From assembly GCF_028617075.1 (NCBI RefSeq), contig NZ_JAQKGV010000013.1, positions 35,636 through 99,635 of the forward strand: a stretch of DNA of 64,000 nucleotides. Reading direction: 5' to 3'. The stretch's first letter is position 1. Every line of letters starts with the position of its first letter. Source of the DNA: Rubrobacter calidifluminis. GTDB lineage: Bacteria > Actinomycetota > Rubrobacteria > Rubrobacterales > Rubrobacteraceae. Below, in pieces: positions 16,812 to 29,042 of the stretch. The position numbers were made by a program, and so were the translations under genes. Below the pieces are notes generated by a model. That model did not search any database. It saw nothing but the letters and a program-made list of their open reading frames with translations, and had not been told where the DNA came from.

Positions 16812-17072
16812 GTGGTAGAGAGACAGACCACCGTGGGGCCGGCCGAGGGGTTGCACGCCAGACCCGCGGCCCGGTTCGTCAGGACCGCCCGGCAGTTCGT
16901 CTCCGACATAAAAGTCATAAAGGACGGCAAGGAGGCCAACGCCAAGAGCCCGCTCTCGCTCATGACGCTCGCCGCGAAGAAAGGACATCAGATCACCATA
17001 CGAGCCGAAGGCGCGGACGAGCAGGCGGCCGTGGACGCTCTGGTCGAACTGATCTCCCGCGAGGAAGAGTAA
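16812..17072 (+). CDS. ptsH: HPr phosphocarrier protein
   Basis: An 86-residue HPr. The phosphoryl-accepting His15 is in GLHARPAA, and a Ser is at position 46 (AKSPLSLMTL), where HPr kinase acts in Gram-positives. HPr passes phosphate from enzyme I to sugar-specific EIIA proteins, or to a dihydroxyacetone kinase system. No enzyme I or EII gene is in the window, so the partner system is elsewhere. The GTG start is behind GAGAGGAG. It is followed by a hairpin and a lipid-kinase gene. Confidence 0.95.
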   Translation: MVERQTTVGPAEGLHARPAARFVRTARQFVSDIKVIKDGKEANAKSPLSLMTLAAKKGHQITIRAEGADEQAAVDALVELISREEE

Positions 17073-17092
17073 GGGCGAGAGGCGCCGGAGGG

Positions 17093-17115
17093 CGTCCGGC
17101 ACGTGGTGCCGGACG
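17093..17115. terminator. Hairpin between ptsH and lipid kinase gene
   Basis: A perfect 10-bp stem (CGTCCGGCAC with its complement) and a 3-nt loop, without a T tract. It probably partly terminates or stabilises the ptsH transcript end. Confidence 0.55.
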
Positions 17116-17142
17116 TACCTGGGGCCTGCATTGGAGGAGCCG

Positions 17143-18071
17143 GTGGGTAACGAATTCGACCCGGAGAGGGTTGCTCTGGTCGTGAACACCCGCTCGCGAG
17201 ATGGCGAGCGGGCTTTCTTCAGGGCGCTGGAGGTGTTGGAGGAGATGGGCCTCAGGGTGGAGAAGACCCACCCACTGCAAGACCCCGCTCGTCTGCCCGA
17301 GACGGTGCGCGAGCTGGTCGAGGAGGGGTGCGAGCTGCTCATCCTGGGCGGCGGCGACGGTACGGTCAGCTCGGTCGTGGACTTTCTGGCCGGCAGGGAG
17401 ACCGTGCTCGGGCTGCTGCCTCTCGGGACCGCGAACGACTTCGCCCGCACCCTTGAGATTCCTGCCGACATGGAGGATGCCTGCAGGGTCATTGTGCACG
17501 GGGAGGTGGTCGATGTGGACCTCGGGGTCGCCGGTGACGACTACTTCGTCAACGTCGCCTCGGTCGGGATGGGAGTCGAGGTGACGAGGGCGCTCTCTCC
17601 GCAGCTCAAGAAGCGGACCGGGGCCCTGGCCTACCCGATCGCCGCGATACGGGCGTTCCTGCGCCACGAGCCGTTCTCCGCCCGGCTCACCTTCCCCGGC
17701 GGGGACCACGAACCCGTCGAGCTGGAGCGGCTCCTTCAGGTGGCGGTGGGCAACGGGAGGTTCTATGGTGGTGGGCTCGTCGTCGCCCCCGACTCCGAAA
17801 TAGACGACGAGACCCTGGACGTCTACGCCATCGAGATGACGCGGCACCGGAACCTGATCGGAATAGCCAGGTACCTCAGGAGCGGGGACTTCATCCGCGA
17901 GGAGGGGGTCAGCCACTTCAAGACTACGGAGGTTCACCTCGAGACCTACCCCGTCCAGCGGATAAACATCGACGGTGAGATAGGTCCCTCAACCCCCGAG
18001 ATCTTCCGGGTGGAGCGCAACGCGCTCAACGTCCTCGTGCCTCCGGGAACGGATGCGGCCCGGCGCGACCG

Positions 18072-18075
<4 letters not shown>
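17143..18075 (+). CDS. Diacylglycerol kinase family lipid kinase (YegS/DgkB-like)
   Basis: A 310-residue lipid kinase. The catalytic domain has the nucleotide-binding GGGDGTVSSV (residues ~70-80) and PLGTANDFARTL, both hallmarks of DAGK_cat. The C-terminal beta-sandwich holds NGRFYGGGLVVAPDSEIDDE, with the acidic metal ligands. It phosphorylates diacylglycerol or a related lipid at the membrane. GTG 17143 is chosen because GGAGGAG is just upstream; TTG 17131 is in frame. Its 3' end overlaps the convergent acetyl-CoA synthetase gene by 4 bp. Confidence 0.92.
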
Positions 18076-20042
<1,967 letters not shown>

Positions 20043-20120
20043 GGTATCCCTTTCCCTCTCTTTTCTTCCGGCGCCCATGTTACATCCCCCCCGGAAGCTG
20101 TCAACGAAGGTTCCAATCTC

Positions 20121-22223
20121 CTACCCGCTCTTTTCAGGTTTGGAGGGCCACCAGAACCTCTTCCCGGCGTCCATCACGATCGCCGGTACCAGGACCGAGC
20201 GTACCACCAGGGTGTCCAGCAGCACCCCGAAGGCGACGATGAACCCGATCTCGGTGAGCACGACGAGCGGGAGCACCCCGAGCACCGAGAAGGTCGCGGC
20301 GAGCACGATCCCGGCGGAGGTGATGACCCCGCCGGTGACGGCGAGCGCCCGGAGCATGCCCTCCCGGGTGCCGTGTCGCCCGGCCTCCTCACGCGCCCGG
20401 GCGACGAGGAAGATGTTGTAGTCCACCCCGAGCGCGACGAGGAAGACGAACGCCAGGAGCGGCAGCGAGGGGTCTATCCCCGGAAAGCCGAAGAGGGACT
20501 CGAAGACGACCACGCTCACCCCGAGCGCCGCGGCGAACGAGAGGATCACCGTGGCTATGAGGATTACGGGGGCGACGACCGAGCGCAGCAGGAGGCCGAG
20601 TATTACGAGCACGACGAGCAGGACGAGCGGCACGATCACCTCGCTGTCCCGCGCGGCTGCCTGCCGGGTATCGAGTTGCTGGGCGGTCGTGCCGCCGACG
20701 TAGGCCTCGACCCCGTTTATCTTGCCGAGTTTCTCCCGCAGCTCCTTTACCGCTCCGAAGGATTTTTGCGAGTAGGGCCCGGACGCGAGCGTGACGTCGA
20801 AGCGGGCGACGCCGCCTCTCTTCTCTATCGGCCCGATCCGCGAGATGTCCCCGACCTTCCGCGCCGCCTCACGCACCTCCCGTGCCCTGTCCGCCGGGCG
20901 CACCACGACGGTCGCCGGGGCGCTCGCACCCGCAGGGTAGCTCTTTGCCAGAAGCTTCTGACCCTCTACAGAGTCGACTTTGCCCCGGAAGCCCTGCTGC
21001 GGGGTGAGGCCGGTGTCTAACCTGACGAGCCCGAACGCGAGGATCGCGAGCACGACGGCGGTCGTCACCCACACGAACCTCTTCCTCGCGGAGATTGTGC
21101 GCCCGAGCCTGAAGAACACCCCCGCCTCTTCGCGCGAGGGTGTCCCGTAGCGCGGGACGTACGGCCAGAAGACCCCCCGCCCGAGCACGAGCAGCAGCGC
21201 CGGCAGGGCCGTGAGCATCGCGAGCAGCGCCAGGAGCACCGCCGCGGCCCCGACCGGACCGAGCCCCCGGTTGTTGTTGAGTTCGGAGGCGAGCAGGCAC
21301 AGAAGCCCTATCGTCACCGTGCCGGCGGAGGCGAGGATGGCCGGACCGGCCTGCCTGAGTGCGTAGGCCATGGCCTCGTGCCGGTCCTCGTGCCGGCGCA
21401 GCTCCTCCCGGTAGCGGGCGACGAGCAACAGCGCGTAGTCGGTCCCGGCGCCGAACAGGAGCACCGTGGCGAGCCCGGCCGTCTGCCCGCTGATGGTGAC
21501 CCCTGCACCGGCCAGCCCGTAGTAGACGGCCTGTGAGACTCCCTCGGCGAGCCCGACCGAGACGAGCGGCAGAAGCCACAGAAACGGGCTGCGGTAGGTG
21601 AGGAGCAGGAGCGCCGCGACCACGAGCGCCGTCGCGAAGAGCAGCTTGGTGTCTATCCCCCCGAAGACCTCCACGAGATCGGAGGTGAACCCAGCCGGGC
21701 CGGTCACCGCGACCGCGAGCCCTCCGGTATCCTTCTCGACGGTCCGGCGGATTGCCGAGACCGCGTTCTGCAGCACCGACGGATCGTCGCTCGATGCTTT
21801 TACTGGTACGGTGAAGAGCAGCGCCTTGCCGTCCCTGGAGGGTACGGGCGGGGAGGGGGCTCCGATCCCCCTGGTGCCGAGCTTCGCCACCGCCTGGCGA
21901 TCTTGCGTGACTTTCCTGTAGTCGGAGCGCGTCAGCCCATCCGCCCGGCGGAAGACGACCACCGCCGGTATCGGCTGGTTCTTCCCGAAGAATCGCTTCT
22001 GCAACTCCAGCGCCTGCGTCGACTGGGCACTCGCCGGCAGGAAGCTCGACTGGTCGTTCTTCTCCACCGAGGGGAGCCTGCCCCCGAAAGGCCCGGTGAT
22101 GCCGGCCACGATCACCCAGACCGCCAGCACGAGCCACTTCGTCCGCCGTCCGGCGGCGAACGAGATCAGAGCCCCAAACCCTCCTCGTCCACCGCCCGAC
22201 GTCGCACGCCCTCGAGGTCCCAT
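20121..22223 (-). CDS. MMPL/RND-family membrane transporter
   Basis: A 700-residue protein with the 12-helix RND layout of the MMPL family: helix 1 near residue 30, a large extracytoplasmic loop, helices 2-6 (GAGTDYALLLVARYREEL is the classic Asp-Tyr motif), a second loop and helices 8-12 (FLVALGVDYNIFLVARAREE). It uses proton flux to export lipids or hydrophobic compounds; the Asp-Tyr pairs are the proton relay. The start ATG 22223 lies 5 bp after the stop of the upstream split-barrel/TspO gene, so the two are co-transcribed. Confidence 0.93.
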   Translation of the reverse strand: MGPRGRATSGGGRGGFGALISFAAGRRTKWLVLAVWVIVAGITGPFGGRLPSVEKNDQSSFLPASAQSTQALELQKRFFGKNQPIPAVVVFRRADGLTRSDYRKVTQDRQAVAKLGTRGIGAPSPPVPSRDGKALLFTVPVKASSDDPSVLQNAVSAIRRTVEKDTGGLAVAVTGPAGFTSDLVEVFGGIDTKLLFATALVVAALLLLTYRSPFLWLLPLVSVGLAEGVSQAVYYGLAGAGVTISGQTAGLATVLLFGAGTDYALLLVARYREELRRHEDRHEAMAYALRQAGPAILASAGTVTIGLLCLLASELNNNRGLGPVGAAAVLLALLAMLTALPALLLVLGRGVFWPYVPRYGTPSREEAGVFFRLGRTISARKRFVWVTTAVVLAILAFGLVRLDTGLTPQQGFRGKVDSVEGQKLLAKSYPAGASAPATVVVRPADRAREVREAARKVGDISRIGPIEKRGGVARFDVTLASGPYSQKSFGAVKELREKLGKINGVEAYVGGTTAQQLDTRQAAARDSEVIVPLVLLVVLVILGLLLRSVVAPVILIATVILSFAAALGVSVVVFESLFGFPGIDPSLPLLAFVFLVALGVDYNIFLVARAREEAGRHGTREGMLRALAVTGGVITSAGIVLAATFSVLGVLPLVVLTEIGFIVAFGVLLDTLVVRSVLVPAIVMDAGKRFWWPSKPEKSG

Positions 22224-22228
22224 GGCGC

Positions 22229-23230
22229 TCACCGGCCGAAGGGCGGCTCCGGCAGTGGCGCCGGGGTGCCGAAGAGGGGGTCGGGGTTGTACAGGGCCTG
22301 GTAAGCCGCGGTGGGCGTTGCGATGGAGAGCCAGATCAGGATCGGGACCTGTGAGGCCGCGAAGCGGCGGTCGACCCGAAGACCGAGGAGCGTGCTGCCG
22401 AGGGTGAGGGCGTGAAAGGCCGAGGTCCATCCGAGCGCGAGCAGGGGACTTCGCTTCCTGAAGTACGCCCAGGTGAAGGTGGCGTAGAGCGCCCAGCTCG
22501 CGCCCTGCAGGGCGAGCAGCGGACGGCGGTTGTGTGTGCCTTCGGGCAGGTTCAGGAGCCTGAGGTCGCCCCAGAGCTGGCTTATGTTGTTTATCGTCCA
22601 GGCCGGCCCGAAGACCCACCCGGGCGGGGCGAAGGGTGCCTGGCGCAGCTCCTCGTACTGCCGCCGCTCTCCGTCATCAGGGCGGGAGAGCGAGGCCGAG
22701 ACCGCGTTCACCGCGAGCCCGAAGGCGGCGGCGTGGTACCAGCGGTAGCGTGCTGACCTCGGCGCCCGTCCCGGGGCGCTCCGCTCCGCGAGGCGCTCGT
22801 TTACGGGGTCGTCCGGCGGGGCCGGGGTGATCTCGAGGTACACCCGCGCCCCACTCCTCCCGAACAGCCGCTGCGCGCCGCGGAAGAGACGCATCTGAGC
22901 CCCGTACTTCTCCCTCAGGAGACGCTCGGGATGCGCGCTCTCCTCCGCCGCGAGCAGGCGGGCCACGCCCGCAACCTCCGGACCGAGCGGCCTCCCACGC
23001 CGGTCGCACGGCCCGACGATCACGCCCCCGTGGTTGCGGATCCTTTTTGCCTTCCCGCTTGCGCGCCCCGTGTATACGTAGAGTTTCTCCCCGTCCTTCG
23101 CGAACCACACCGGCGTCCGAACAGGCTCCCCGCTCCTCCGGAACGTCGTCAGGTTCATGTAGTCGTGCCCTTCCAGGATACTGAAGTGACCGCGCATGCC
23201 GTCGCTCATCTTCCAGACCGCCTTCCTCAC
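22229..23230 (-). CDS. Fusion of F420/flavin-type split-barrel (PPOX-like) domain with TspO domain
   Basis: A 333-residue two-domain protein. Residues ~14-135 form a PNPOx-like split barrel of the F420-dependent class (VWFAKDGEKLYVYTGRASGKAKRIRNHGG). Residues ~165-330 form a five-helix TspO/MBR-like membrane domain, marked by PPGWVFGPAWTINN (residues 202-215). Split-barrel enzymes of this class include F420-dependent biliverdin reductases, and TspO binds porphyrins and bilins, so a membrane-tethered tetrapyrrole reductase is plausible. That is inference. It is co-transcribed with the MMPL gene. The start may be GTG 23230, ATG 23209 or ATG 23197. Confidence 0.85.
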   Translation of the reverse strand: MRKAVWKMSDGMRGHFSILEGHDYMNLTTFRRSGEPVRTPVWFAKDGEKLYVYTGRASGKAKRIRNHGGVIVGPCDRRGRPLGPEVAGVARLLAAEESAHPERLLREKYGAQMRLFRGAQRLFGRSGARVYLEITPAPPDDPVNERLAERSAPGRAPRSARYRWYHAAAFGLAVNAVSASLSRPDDGERRQYEELRQAPFAPPGWVFGPAWTINNISQLWGDLRLLNLPEGTHNRRPLLALQGASWALYATFTWAYFRKRSPLLALGWTSAFHALTLGSTLLGLRVDRRFAASQVPILIWLSIATPTAAYQALYNPDPLFGTPAPLPEPPFGR

Positions 23231-23352
23231 TCCGTTTCCAGGGGTATTTTGCTCGATAAAAAAGAAAAATAAACATGGAGATATATTGCGGGTTCAGGTG
23301 GCTGCTGCTGTTAAACTCATGAATGGAGAGTGAGACGAGAGTGGAGGGGATG

Positions 23353-24546
23353 ATGGACTTCGATCCGACACCTGAGCAGCGGGCCTGGAGGGAGAAGGCG
23401 CGGGAGTTTGCGGATGGGGTCGTAAAGCCGCGGGCGGCGGCGTTGGATCGGGAGGGGCGCTTCCCGTACGACATCGTCGGCCAGATGGCCGAGGAGGGGT
23501 TTCTCGGGCTGACGATACCCGAGGAGTACGGGGGGAGCGGGGGGGATTTCGTAGCGTACAACATGGTCCTGGAGGAGATCAGCCGGGCCGATACCTCGGT
23601 CGGGATCACGCTGGAGGCGCACATCTCGCTCGGCTGTTCCCCTTTCGTCGCCTACGGGACGAAGGAGCAGAAGGAGCACTATCTGGGTGAGGTCATCCAG
23701 GGCGGCCGGAGGCTCTGGGCGTTCGGGCTCACCGAGGAGGAGGCCGGGACCGACGCCGGCGGGACGAGGACGACCGCCAGGCTCGAGGATGGGCACTGGG
23801 TCGTAAACGGATCGAAGAAGTGGATCACCAACTCCGGCACCGACATCACCGGAGGCGTCACGATCATCGCCCGCACCGGGACCCGCGAGGACGGACGCCC
23901 GGAGCTCACCGCGATCATAGTGCCTCAGGACACACCCGGGTACACCCGCGGGCCTTCCTACGAGAAGACCGGCTGGCGCGCCGCCGACCAGCACCCCCTC
24001 TACTTCGAAGACTGCCGGGTCCCCGAGGAGAACACCCTGGGTGAACGCGGACGCGGATTTCGCCAGTTCCTCGCCACCCTCGACGGCGGGCGGGTCGCCG
24101 TCGGTGCCCTCTCCGTCGGGCTCGCGCAGGCCTGTTTCGATGAAGCGATACAAAGAGCCAGAGAGAGGAAGCAGTTCGGGCGTTCGATCTCCGAGTTTCA
24201 GGCCATCCAGTTCAAGCTCGCGGACATGGCGATGGAGATAGAGCTCGCCCGCAACATGGTTCTCAAGGCCGCCTGGCTCAAGGACCGGGGGCGGCCGTTC
24301 TCGCGCGAAGCCAGCATGGCCAAAGTCTTCGCCTCCGAGACGGCCAAAAGAGCCGCTGATCAGGCGGTCCAGATCTGGGGCGGCGAGGGCTTCATGGAGA
24401 CGAGCGCCGTCGCCCGCTACTGGCGACAGGTCAAGATCAACGAGATCGGAGAGGGAACCTCCGAGATAAACCGGCAGATCATCGCCCGCAGCCTGCTGCG
24501 GGCGGAGGGTGTAGAGAGCGGGAAGGAGAGGATGGTCGCACAGTGA
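23353..24546 (+). CDS. Acyl-CoA dehydrogenase (possibly isovaleryl-CoA)
   Basis: A 397-residue FAD-dependent acyl-CoA dehydrogenase. It has the N-terminal FDPTPEQRAWREKAREFA, FGLTEEEAGTDAGG and WITNSG (FAD/acyl contacts), RKQFGRSISEFQAIQFKLADM, and QIWGGEGFMETSAVARYWRQVKINEIGEGTSEI with a Glu at the usual catalytic region. It oxidises an acyl-CoA to the enoyl-CoA and passes electrons to ETF. It is the first gene of an operon with biotin carboxylase and enoyl-CoA hydratase genes, which suggests isovaleryl-CoA (leucine breakdown). ATG 23353 has GGAGGGG upstream; ATG 23323 is in frame. Confidence 0.92.
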   Translation: MDFDPTPEQRAWREKAREFADGVVKPRAAALDREGRFPYDIVGQMAEEGFLGLTIPEEYGGSGGDFVAYNMVLEEISRADTSVGITLEAHISLGCSPFVAYGTKEQKEHYLGEVIQGGRRLWAFGLTEEEAGTDAGGTRTTARLEDGHWVVNGSKKWITNSGTDITGGVTIIARTGTREDGRPELTAIIVPQDTPGYTRGPSYEKTGWRAADQHPLYFEDCRVPEENTLGERGRGFRQFLATLDGGRVAVGALSVGLAQACFDEAIQRARERKQFGRSISEFQAIQFKLADMAMEIELARNMVLKAAWLKDRGRPFSREASMAKVFASETAKRAADQAVQIWGGEGFMETSAVARYWRQVKINEIGEGTSEINRQIIARSLLRAEGVESGKERMVAQ

Positions 24547-24890
24547 GTTTTTACGCCCTAAACCTCTTCGATCTGGCGGACAACGACCTCTATCTGCGGT
24601 ACTCTCGTCGGTCGGTGGCGGCGGTGGAGAAACAGGGCGGGAAGGTCGTCGCGCTCGGGAAGCTCGACGGCGGGCTTGACGGCTCGGACGTCCGGCCGCG
24701 ACGGGTCATGATCCTGGTCGAGTGGCCCTCGAAAGAGGCTTTCCAGGCGTTCCTCGACGATCCGGAGAACGAAGATCTGCACCCGCTGCGCGAGGGCGGG
24801 ACCGAGAACTACCTCTGGTGGACCTACGAGAAGCTCGACGATCTGCGTCCCGTGTTCCGGGAGGCTCGCTCCGCGGGAGAGGAGCGGTGA
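24543..24890 (+). CDS. DUF1330-like small dimeric alpha/beta-barrel protein
   Basis: A 115-residue protein with a ferredoxin-like alpha/beta fold: strand ALNLFDL, helix YLRYSRRSVAAVEKQGG, then RRVMILVEWPSKEAFQAFLDDPE, as in DUF1330 / EthD-like dimeric barrels. The function is unknown. Its GTG start overlaps the dehydrogenase stop (GTGA) and its own stop overlaps the next ligase start (GTGA), so it is a fixed member of the acyl-CoA operon. Confidence 0.8.
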   Translation: MSFYALNLFDLADNDLYLRYSRRSVAAVEKQGGKVVALGKLDGGLDGSDVRPRRVMILVEWPSKEAFQAFLDDPENEDLHPLREGGTENYLWWTYEKLDDLRPVFREARSAGEER

Positions 24891-26554
24891 TCCACGAGGA
24901 CTTCTTCGGGCGGCTCTCCTCCCGGATACCGCGCAGAACGTCCTACGAGGAGCTTCGCCGCTCGTTCGCGTGGGCCCTTCCGGAGACGTACAACATCGGG
25001 GTGGACGCCTGCGACCGGCACGCCTGGGATGCGGGCAGGATCGCCATAATCCACGACCGGGAGGACGGGACGGCCGAGAAGTGGACCTTCCGGGAGCTCA
25101 AGGAGGCCTCAGACCGGTTCGCGAACGCGCTCGGGGGGCTCGGGGTCGAGAGGGGGGAGAGGGTCGCGGTGCTGCTCTCGCAGAGGCCCGAGCTCGCCGT
25201 CGCCCACATCGCCGCCTACAAGATGGGCGCGGTCGCTGTGCCGCTCTTCGCGCTCTTCGGGGAGGACGCGCTGCGCTACCGCCTCGCCGACAGCGGGGCC
25301 AGGGTCGTCGTCACCGACGAGGCGCACCTCGAGGTCGCATCCGATTTGCGCCGGGAGCTCCCCGCCCTCGAGCACGTCGTGCTCGTCGACGGGGAGGGAG
25401 CCGGAGCGGAGCGCTTCGACGACCTCCTCGCGCGGGCCTCCCGCCGCTTCGAGCCGGTCGCGACCGCGCCGGATGATCCCGCGATCATCATCTACACCTC
25501 CGGGACCACGGGGCCGCCCAAAGGCGCCCTGCACGGGCACAGGATCCTCCCCGGGCACCTGCCGGGGGTGAGCCTGCCGCACGAGCTCGCCCCCCGGCCG
25601 GGGGACATGTTCTGGACGCCGGCGGACTGGGCCTGGATCGGGGGGCTCTTCGACGTTCTGTTCCCCGCGCTGCACTGGGGGCTCCCGGTGCTCTCCTGCC
25701 GGATGGGGCGTTTCGATCCCGAGCGAGCCTTCGACCTCATGGAACGCTGGGGGGTGAAGAACGTCTTCCTGCCGCCGACGGCGCTCAAGATGATGCGCGC
25801 CGTCGAGCATCCCCGCGAGCGGTGGGACATCGAGCTGGAGAGCCTCGCCTGCGGCGGGGAGCCGCTCGGGGAGGAGACCCTCGAGTGGGGACGTGAGGAG
25901 CTCGGCCTCACGATAAACGAGTTCTACGGGCAGACCGAGTGCAACCTCATCGTCTCCAACTGCTCCTCCGTGATGGAGGTGAAGCCCGGTTCGATGGGAC
26001 GCGCCGTCCCCGGGCACGAGGTCGCCGTGATCGACGCGTGCGGGGACGTTCTCGGTCCCGGCGAGGTGGGGGAAGTCGCGGTGAGGCGCCCCGATCCGGC
26101 GATGATGATCGGCTACTGGAACAACGAGGAGGCGACGGAGGAGAAGTTCGCCGGCGGGTGGATGAAGACCGGAGATCTCGCCTCGATGGACGAGGAGGGT
26201 TACTTCCGCTTCGTCGGCCGGGAGGACGACGTGATCAACTCCTCCGGCTACCGGATCGGACCGACCGAGATCGAGGAGACACTCGTGCGCCACCCGCGGG
26301 TGTTGATGGCCGCGGCGGTCGGGAAACCGGACGAGGTGCGCGGGCAGGTGGTCAAGGCGTTCGTGGTGACCAGGGGCGGCGGGGGCGACGAGAGCCTGGC
26401 GGAGGAGCTGAAAGAGCTCGTGCGCGGGAAACTCGGGGCCCACGAGTACCCGCGCGAGGTGGAGTTCGTCTCCGAGCTGCCGCTCACCACCACCGGCAAG
26501 ATCCGGCGCAACGTCCTGCGGGAGCGCGAGAGCGAGAAGAAGAGCGTGAGGTGA
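24887..26554 (+). CDS. Acyl-CoA synthetase (medium-chain/acetyl-CoA synthetase-like, AMP-forming)
   Basis: A 555-residue adenylate-forming ligase. Motifs are [16 protein letters not shown] (P-loop), [45 protein letters not shown] (hinge) and [12 protein letters not shown] with the catalytic Lys. Its closest type is the MACS group that activates medium-chain or branched-chain acids. In this operon it would load branched acids from amino-acid breakdown onto CoA. The GTG start overlaps the previous stop by 3 bases; GGAGAGGAG is just upstream. Confidence 0.93.
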   Translation: MIHEDFFGRLSSRIPRRTSYEELRRSFAWALPETYNIGVDACDRHAWDAGRIAIIHDREDGTAEKWTFRELKEASDRFANALGGLGVERGERVAVLLSQRPELAVAHIAAYKMGAVAVPLFALFGEDALRYRLADSGARVVVTDEAHLEVASDLRRELPALEHVVLVDGEGAGAERFDDLLARASRRFEPVATAPDDPAIIIYTSGTTGPPKGALHGHRILPGHLPGVSLPHELAPRPGDMFWTPADWAWIGGLFDVLFPALHWGLPVLSCRMGRFDPERAFDLMERWGVKNVFLPPTALKMMRAVEHPRERWDIELESLACGGEPLGEETLEWGREELGLTINEFYGQTECNLIVSNCSSVMEVKPGSMGRAVPGHEVAVIDACGDVLGPGEVGEVAVRRPDPAMMIGYWNNEEATEEKFAGGWMKTGDLASMDEEGYFRFVGREDDVINSSGYRIGPTEIEETLVRHPRVLMAAAVGKPDEVRGQVVKAFVVTRGGGGDESLAEELKELVRGKLGAHEYPREVEFVSELPLTTTGKIRRNVLRERESEKKSVR

Positions 26555-26555
26555 G

Positions 26556-28163
26556 ATGGGAGAGCTGAAGAGTTTCGCGGATACGCAGACCGGGGAGTTC
26601 GAGGACAACCGGGGCGCCTTCGAGGCGCTCGTCGAAGAGCTGCACGCGAGGACCGCAGAGGTGCGCCGCGGCGGGAGCGAACGGGCCCGAAAGAGGCACA
26701 CCGGGCGCGGCAAGCTGCTCGTACGCGAGCGCATCGAGCGGCTCCTCGACCCGGGGACGGCCTTTCTCGAGCTCTCTCCGCTCGCGGCCTGGGGGATGTA
26801 CGGTGGGGAGGTCCCTTCGGCCGGGATCGTCACCGGTATCGGGCGGGTCGAGGGGACCGAGTGCGTCATCGTCGCCAACGACGCCACCGTCAAGGGCGGC
26901 ACTTACTATCCCATGACGGTCAAGAAGCACCTGCGGGCGCAGGAGGTCGCCGGGCAGAACCACCTGCCGTGCATCTACCTGGTCGACTCCGGCGGGGCGT
27001 ACCTGCCGATGCAGGACGAGGTCTTCCCCGACCGCGACCACTTCGGGCGCATCTTCTACAACCAGGCCAGGATGAGCGCGAAGGGGATCCCCCAGATCGC
27101 CGCCGTGATGGGCAGCTGCACCGCCGGTGGGGCCTACGTCCCGGCGATGAGCGACGAGGTCGTCATCGTGCGCGAACAGGGGACGATCTTCCTCGGCGGC
27201 CCTCCGCTGGTCAAGGCGGCGACCGGCGAGGAGGTCACAGCCGAGGAGCTCGGCGGGGGCGACGTCCACGCCCGCATCTCCGGCGTCGCCGACTACCTGG
27301 CCGAGAACGACGAGCACGCGCTCGCGCTGGTGCGTCAGATCGTCTCGAACCTCAACCGCAAGAAGAGCTTCCCGTGGGAGGTGGCGGACCCCGAGGAGCC
27401 TCTCTACGATCCACAGGAGCTCTACGGGATCGTCCCGCAGGACTACCGCAGGAGCTACGACGTCCGGGAGGTCATAGCCCGCATCGTCGACGCGAGCCGC
27501 TTCGACGAGTTCAAGCCGCTCTACGGCGAGACGCTGGTGTGCGGCTTCGCCCGTATCTTCGGCCACCCGGTCGGCATCCTCGCCAACAACGGCATCCTCT
27601 TCTCCGAGAGCGCGCTCAAAGGGGCGCACTTCATCGAGCTGTGCTCCTCGCGCCACGTCCCGCTCGTCTTCCTGCAGAACATAACCGGCTTCATGGTCGG
27701 GAAACAGTACGAGAATGGCGGGATCGCCAAGGACGGGGCCAAGCTGGTCATGGCCGTCGCCTGCGCCTCGGTGCCAAAGTTCACCGTGATCATCGGCGGC
27801 TCCTTCGGGGCGGGCAACTACGGGATGTGCGGCAGGGCCTACTCGCCGCGTTTTTTGTGGATGTGGCCCAACGCCCGCATCAGCGTGATGGGCGGCGAGC
27901 AGGCGGCGAACGTGCTCGCCACCGTGCGGGAGGACGGGCTGCGGCGCGAGGGCAGGACGATGACCGACGAGGAGCGCGAGGAGTTCCGCCGGCCCATCCT
28001 CGAGAAGTACGAGCGGGAGGGCAACCCCTACTACTCGACCGCCCGCCTCTGGGACGACGGCGTGATAGACCCCGCCGAGACCCGGACGTACCTCGGGCTC
28101 GGCCTCTCGGCCGCGGCGAACGCCCCCATCGGAGAGACGACCTTCGGCGTCTTCAGGATGTAG
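26556..28163 (+). CDS. mccB: Methylcrotonyl-CoA (or related) carboxylase, carboxyltransferase beta subunit
   Basis: A 535-residue carboxyltransferase with N and C crotonase-like halves. Motifs are [59 protein letters not shown], and in the second half AHFIELCSS and [16 protein letters not shown]. The GTYYP and [11 protein letters not shown] signatures favour the methylcrotonyl-CoA type over propionyl-CoA. It accepts CO2 from the biotin on the alpha subunit encoded at 29836. It lies 1 bp after the ligase gene. Geranyl-CoA carboxylase is an alternative. Confidence 0.92.
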   Translation: MGELKSFADTQTGEFEDNRGAFEALVEELHARTAEVRRGGSERARKRHTGRGKLLVRERIERLLDPGTAFLELSPLAAWGMYGGEVPSAGIVTGIGRVEGTECVIVANDATVKGGTYYPMTVKKHLRAQEVAGQNHLPCIYLVDSGGAYLPMQDEVFPDRDHFGRIFYNQARMSAKGIPQIAAVMGSCTAGGAYVPAMSDEVVIVREQGTIFLGGPPLVKAATGEEVTAEELGGGDVHARISGVADYLAENDEHALALVRQIVSNLNRKKSFPWEVADPEEPLYDPQELYGIVPQDYRRSYDVREVIARIVDASRFDEFKPLYGETLVCGFARIFGHPVGILANNGILFSESALKGAHFIELCSSRHVPLVFLQNITGFMVGKQYENGGIAKDGAKLVMAVACASVPKFTVIIGGSFGAGNYGMCGRAYSPRFLWMWPNARISVMGGEQAANVLATVREDGLRREGRTMTDEEREEFRRPILEKYEREGNPYYSTARLWDDGVIDPAETRTYLGLGLSAAANAPIGETTFGVFRM

Positions 28164-28166
28164 GCG

Positions 28167-29042
28167 ATGCTGCGGGTGGAGTTCCTCGGGACGGGAGGTG
28201 CGATCACCACGCCGCGTCCCCTGTGCCGCTGCCGGGTGTGCGAGGAGGCGCGGAGGAGGGGCATCCCCTACAGCAGGATGGGCCCCGCGCTCTACCTGCA
28301 CGGTCCCGACCTGCTCGTCGACACGCCCGAAGAGATAAAGCTCGAGCTCGAGCGCTCGCGCGTCGAGCGGGTGGGCCGCTGCATCTACTCCCACTGGCAC
28401 CCGGACCACGTGATGGGCCGCCGCCTCTTCGAGACGATGAACCAGGACTGGCTCGGACGCCCGCCGGAGAGCGGGCTCACCGAGGTCTACCTGCCGGAGA
28501 AGGTCGCCCGCGACTTCCGCAGGTATCTGGGGAGCTGGGGGCACCTCTCCTTCCTCGAGGACGTCTACGGGGTGGTGCGGCTGATAGAGCTCGCGGAAGG
28601 TGAAAAAATCGAGACGAACGGGTTTCGCATCACCCCGATAGAGCTGGCGGAAGACGGGGTCTACGCCTTCCTGGTAGAGGGAGGGGAGCGCCGCGCCCTC
28701 GTCGCACCGGACGAGCTGAAGGGCTGGGACCCGCCTGAGCCGGTGCGGGGGGTAGACCTGGCGGTCTTGCCGAAGGGGCTCGCAGAGTTCGATCCTCTGA
28801 CGGGAGAGCGGCACATCCCCGAGGGTCACCCGGTGCTCAAGATAGAGGCCACCTTCGAGGAGACGCTCGGCATCGTGCGCAGGCTCGGAGCGAGGCGCAC
28901 CGTGCTCACCCACATCGAGGAGATGGACGGGCTCTCCTACGACGATCTGCTCGAGGTGGAGGAGAAGCTGCGTGGCGAGGGGATGAACCTCACCTTCGCC
29001 TACGATACCCTGCTCTTGGACGCCTGGGAGGAGGAAGATTGA
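28167..29042 (+). CDS. MBL-fold metallohydrolase (PhnP/PqqB-like)
   Basis: A 291-residue metallo-beta-lactamase-fold hydrolase. The zinc motif is SHWHPDH (HxHxDH), with a late His in RRTVLTHIEEM. An N-terminal LGTGGA and a Cys cluster (CRCRVC) resemble PhnP-like phosphodiesterases. Its role inside a leucine/acyl-CoA operon is unclear; it could be a thioesterase-like or repair hydrolase. It starts 3 bp after mccB, and its stop overlaps the next TTG start. Confidence 0.88.
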   Translation: MLRVEFLGTGGAITTPRPLCRCRVCEEARRRGIPYSRMGPALYLHGPDLLVDTPEEIKLELERSRVERVGRCIYSHWHPDHVMGRRLFETMNQDWLGRPPESGLTEVYLPEKVARDFRRYLGSWGHLSFLEDVYGVVRLIELAEGEKIETNGFRITPIELAEDGVYAFLVEGGERRALVAPDELKGWDPPEPVRGVDLAVLPKGLAEFDPLTGERHIPEGHPVLKIEATFEETLGIVRRLGARRTVLTHIEEMDGLSYDDLLEVEEKLRGEGMNLTFAYDTLLLDAWEEED

